A DNA stretch of 16,059 nt from contig DICX01000064.1 in assembly GCA_002417825.1 (NCBI GenBank), forward strand, positions 1-16,059, read 5' to 3'. This DNA comes from Lactobacillus sp. UBA5815. GTDB taxonomy: Bacteria; Bacillota; Bacilli; Lactobacillales; Lactobacillaceae. Both the position numbers and the translations under genes were made by a program. Positions 14,600 to 16,059 of this stretch are shown one piece after another; positions within the stretch are counted from its first letter, which is position 1, and the number at the start of each line of letters is the position of its first letter. The notes beneath the pieces were generated by a model that made no database searches, was not told the origin of the DNA, and worked only from the letters and a program-made list of their open reading frames with translations.

Positions 14600-15817
14600 T
14601 TAAAGTAATGAAGCGTCTTCAGTGTCAGGATGATCAAGAAATTTCTCTCCAGGCAAAATTGTTGTGACTTGTACGCCGTTTAACGCACGCTCCAACAAGC
14701 CGGCCACATCCAATTGTTTTTCAAACTGCCGTGCTTGGTTCAAGCGTGGCTGAGTTTTAGGATGCGGTGGTGCGAAAATCGTACAACAATCCTCGAATGG
14801 TTCAATCGACAATTCAAAAGTACCAATTTTTTCTGCTAATTTGATGATTTCTGTTTTGTCCAAAGCGGCAACCGGACGAATCACAGGTGTCGTTGTCACA
14901 TCATTGATTGCTCGCATAGAAGCAAGTGTCTGCGATGCCACTTGCCCTACAGATTTGCCATTGAAAATAGCAAGCCCATGACGCTTTTGACAAAGAAGGT
15001 CTGCCAATTCTAACATCATTCGCCGTTGAACCGTCATCAAGTAACCCTCCGGGACCTTTTCCTTGATCGTTTCTTGAATTTCGGTGAATGGTACTGCAAT
15101 GAACGTGATTTTCCCTGCATACGCAGCCAATACTGACGTTAATTCTTTTGCCTTGTCTAAAGCCTTTTGTGTCGTATATGGCGGGCTGAAAAAGTGAACC
15201 ATTTGAATTTCAACACCACGCTTCATTGCAAGGTATGAAGCAACAGGCGAATCGATTCCGCCGGAAAGCATCATCATTGCCTTACCTGCTGTGCCAACAG
15301 GCATCCCACCAGCGCCTTCAATGGTTTGATTTGATAAATATGCCGCGTCTTTACGAATTTCAAGTCGTAAAGCAAGATCAGGGTGTTTAACGTCAACTTT
15401 CAAGTCGCTCATATGATCAAAAAGATAATCACCAACCAACTTATTGAGTTGATTGGTATCATATTGGAACTGATGATCACTGCGTCGTGTATTCACTTTG
15501 AATGTCATCCCCGATTGGAAATTTTCCTTCATCAATGACAAAGCAATTTTTTCAATCTGATCAAGTTCCTTGGTAACCTTAATCGTCGGCGAATACGTTT
15601 GAATCCCAAAAACCAGTTTTAAACGCTGATCAATTGCTTTGAAAGACGCGCCATTTAAAATAATATGCAAGCGATCATGTTTGGCCTTGATTTCAATTTG
15701 TGGAAAATCACGCAAAACACGTGTGACATTTCCAGCTAAACGGCCAATAAAATCGCGTCGATTTTTGCCTTTCGTTGATAATTCGCCATAACGAACCATC
15801 ACTTCCGTATAATCCAT
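14600..15817 (-). CDS. thiI: ThiI, tRNA 4-thiouridine synthetase
   Basis: ThiI adenylates U8 of tRNA and inserts sulfur to make 4-thiouridine; in some bacteria it also supplies the thiazole of thiamine. The 405-aa product has the N-terminal RYGELSTKGKNR block, a THUMP RNA-binding domain (about 60-165), and the PP-loop SGGIDS at 185-190. The protein stops after the ATPase domain, without the rhodanese domain of the enterobacterial enzyme, which is the normal short form in Firmicutes; sulfur is then thought to come directly from a NifS-type partner. Start: ATG at 15817 with AGGAG six bases upstream, 12 bases after the desulfurase gene. Confidence 0.97.
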   Translation of the reverse strand: MDYTEVMVRYGELSTKGKNRRDFIGRLAGNVTRVLRDFPQIEIKAKHDRLHIILNGASFKAIDQRLKLVFGIQTYSPTIKVTKELDQIEKIALSLMKENFQSGMTFKVNTRRSDHQFQYDTNQLNKLVGDYLFDHMSDLKVDVKHPDLALRLEIRKDAAYLSNQTIEGAGGMPVGTAGKAMMMLSGGIDSPVASYLAMKRGVEIQMVHFFSPPYTTQKALDKAKELTSVLAAYAGKITFIAVPFTEIQETIKEKVPEGYLMTVQRRMMLELADLLCQKRHGLAIFNGKSVGQVASQTLASMRAINDVTTTPVIRPVAALDKTEIIKLAEKIGTFELSIEPFEDCCTIFAPPHPKTQPRLNQARQFEKQLDVAGLLERALNGVQVTTILPGEKFLDHPDTEDASLL

Positions 15818-15829
15818 GTTTTCTCCTAA

Positions 15830-16059
15830 TCAAAAATGATTGATCTGTGCAAAATGACGATAGATTTTATCGAAAACCTCGATAAAATGATCTGCTTCCT
15901 CAAGTGTGTTATTCTCATCAAAACTAAGTCGGATCGCACCTGTCGCTATGCCGTCAGAAACATGCATTGCCGAAAGTGTCCCACTGACACTCTCACGCTG
16001 AGAAGCACAAGCACTCGTTGTGGAAACATAGATTTCCTTTTCTTCCAAAGTATGGACGA
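15830..16059 (-). CDS. NifS/IscS-like cysteine desulfurase (partial, N-terminus outside window)
   Basis: Only the last ~76 codons are present; the reading frame enters from the right edge as VHTLEEKEIYVS. The active-site loop STTSACASQ is visible, with the catalytic cysteine codon at 16009-16007, followed by IRLSFDENNTLEEADHF, the usual end of the PLP-dependent desulfurase family. It takes sulfur from cysteine as a persulfide. The stop lies 12 bases before thiI, and in Firmicutes this pair is a dedicated NifZ/NifS-ThiI route for tRNA 4-thiouridine. An internal TTG at 16048 could be mistaken for a start, but the conserved sequence continues upstream of it. Confidence 0.93.
   Translation of the reverse strand, partial: VHTLEEKEIYVSTTSACASQRESVSGTLSAMHVSDGIATGAIRLSFDENNTLEEADHFIEVFDKIYRHFAQINHF

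Noticed and set aside
1..16059. Mobile elements, CRISPR arrays, rRNA or tRNA genes
   Set aside because: No transposase, integrase, spaced direct-repeat array or tRNA-like fold was found; gene content is core chromosomal throughout.

Overview
The window is a stretch of ordinary Firmicutes chromosome. It most likely comes from a rod-forming member of the Lactobacillaceae: the DNA is AT-rich, Shine-Dalgarno sites are strong, valS has a T-box leader, PBP2x carries PASTA domains, and the gene order nifS-thiI / valS-folC-(HAD)-radC-mreBCD / mraZ-rsmH-ftsL-pbpB-mraY-murD is one I know from lactobacilli. The genus cannot be fixed from sequence alone. Nearly everything lies on the minus strand, so genes read from high to low coordinates. 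The only plus-strand gene supported is a 37-codon membrane peptide at 6409-6522.

Region by region, in the direction of transcription. (1) 16059-14600: the C-terminal end of a NifS-type cysteine desulfurase (cut by the right edge) and thiI, a sulfur donor and acceptor pair for 4-thiouridine in tRNA. (2) 14593-9068: an extended -10 promoter and a valine T-box leader with its terminator, then valS, folC, a HAD phosphatase/mutase-like gene and radC, tightly packed. (3) 9040-6552: a promoter in front of mreB, then mreB, mreC and mreD for cell elongation. A strong hairpin with a U-tract sits directly between mreB and mreC. (4) 6553-5923: a small divergent pair, a 37-aa DUF4044-like peptide (+) and a 111-aa DUF3397-like membrane protein (-), each closed by its own terminator. 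The terminator at 6521-6553 is shared by the peptide gene and mreD. (5) 5864-1: the dcw division and wall cluster, mraZ-rsmH-ftsL-pbpB-mraY-murD (murD cut by the left edge). It is preceded by three GTGG repeats spaced exactly 10 bp apart, which fit a MraZ operator.

The genes work together in wall growth. MreBCD organises side-wall synthesis; MraY and MurD make lipid-linked precursor; FtsL and PbpB act at the septum; MraZ likely tunes the dcw cluster. No mobile element, CRISPR array, rRNA or tRNA gene was seen, no gene-free gap exceeds 300 bases, and no clearly new system is present. The points most worth checking are regulatory: the mreB/mreC hairpin, the MraZ operator, the valS T-box specifier, and the DUF3397/DUF4044 pair lying between the elongation and division clusters.
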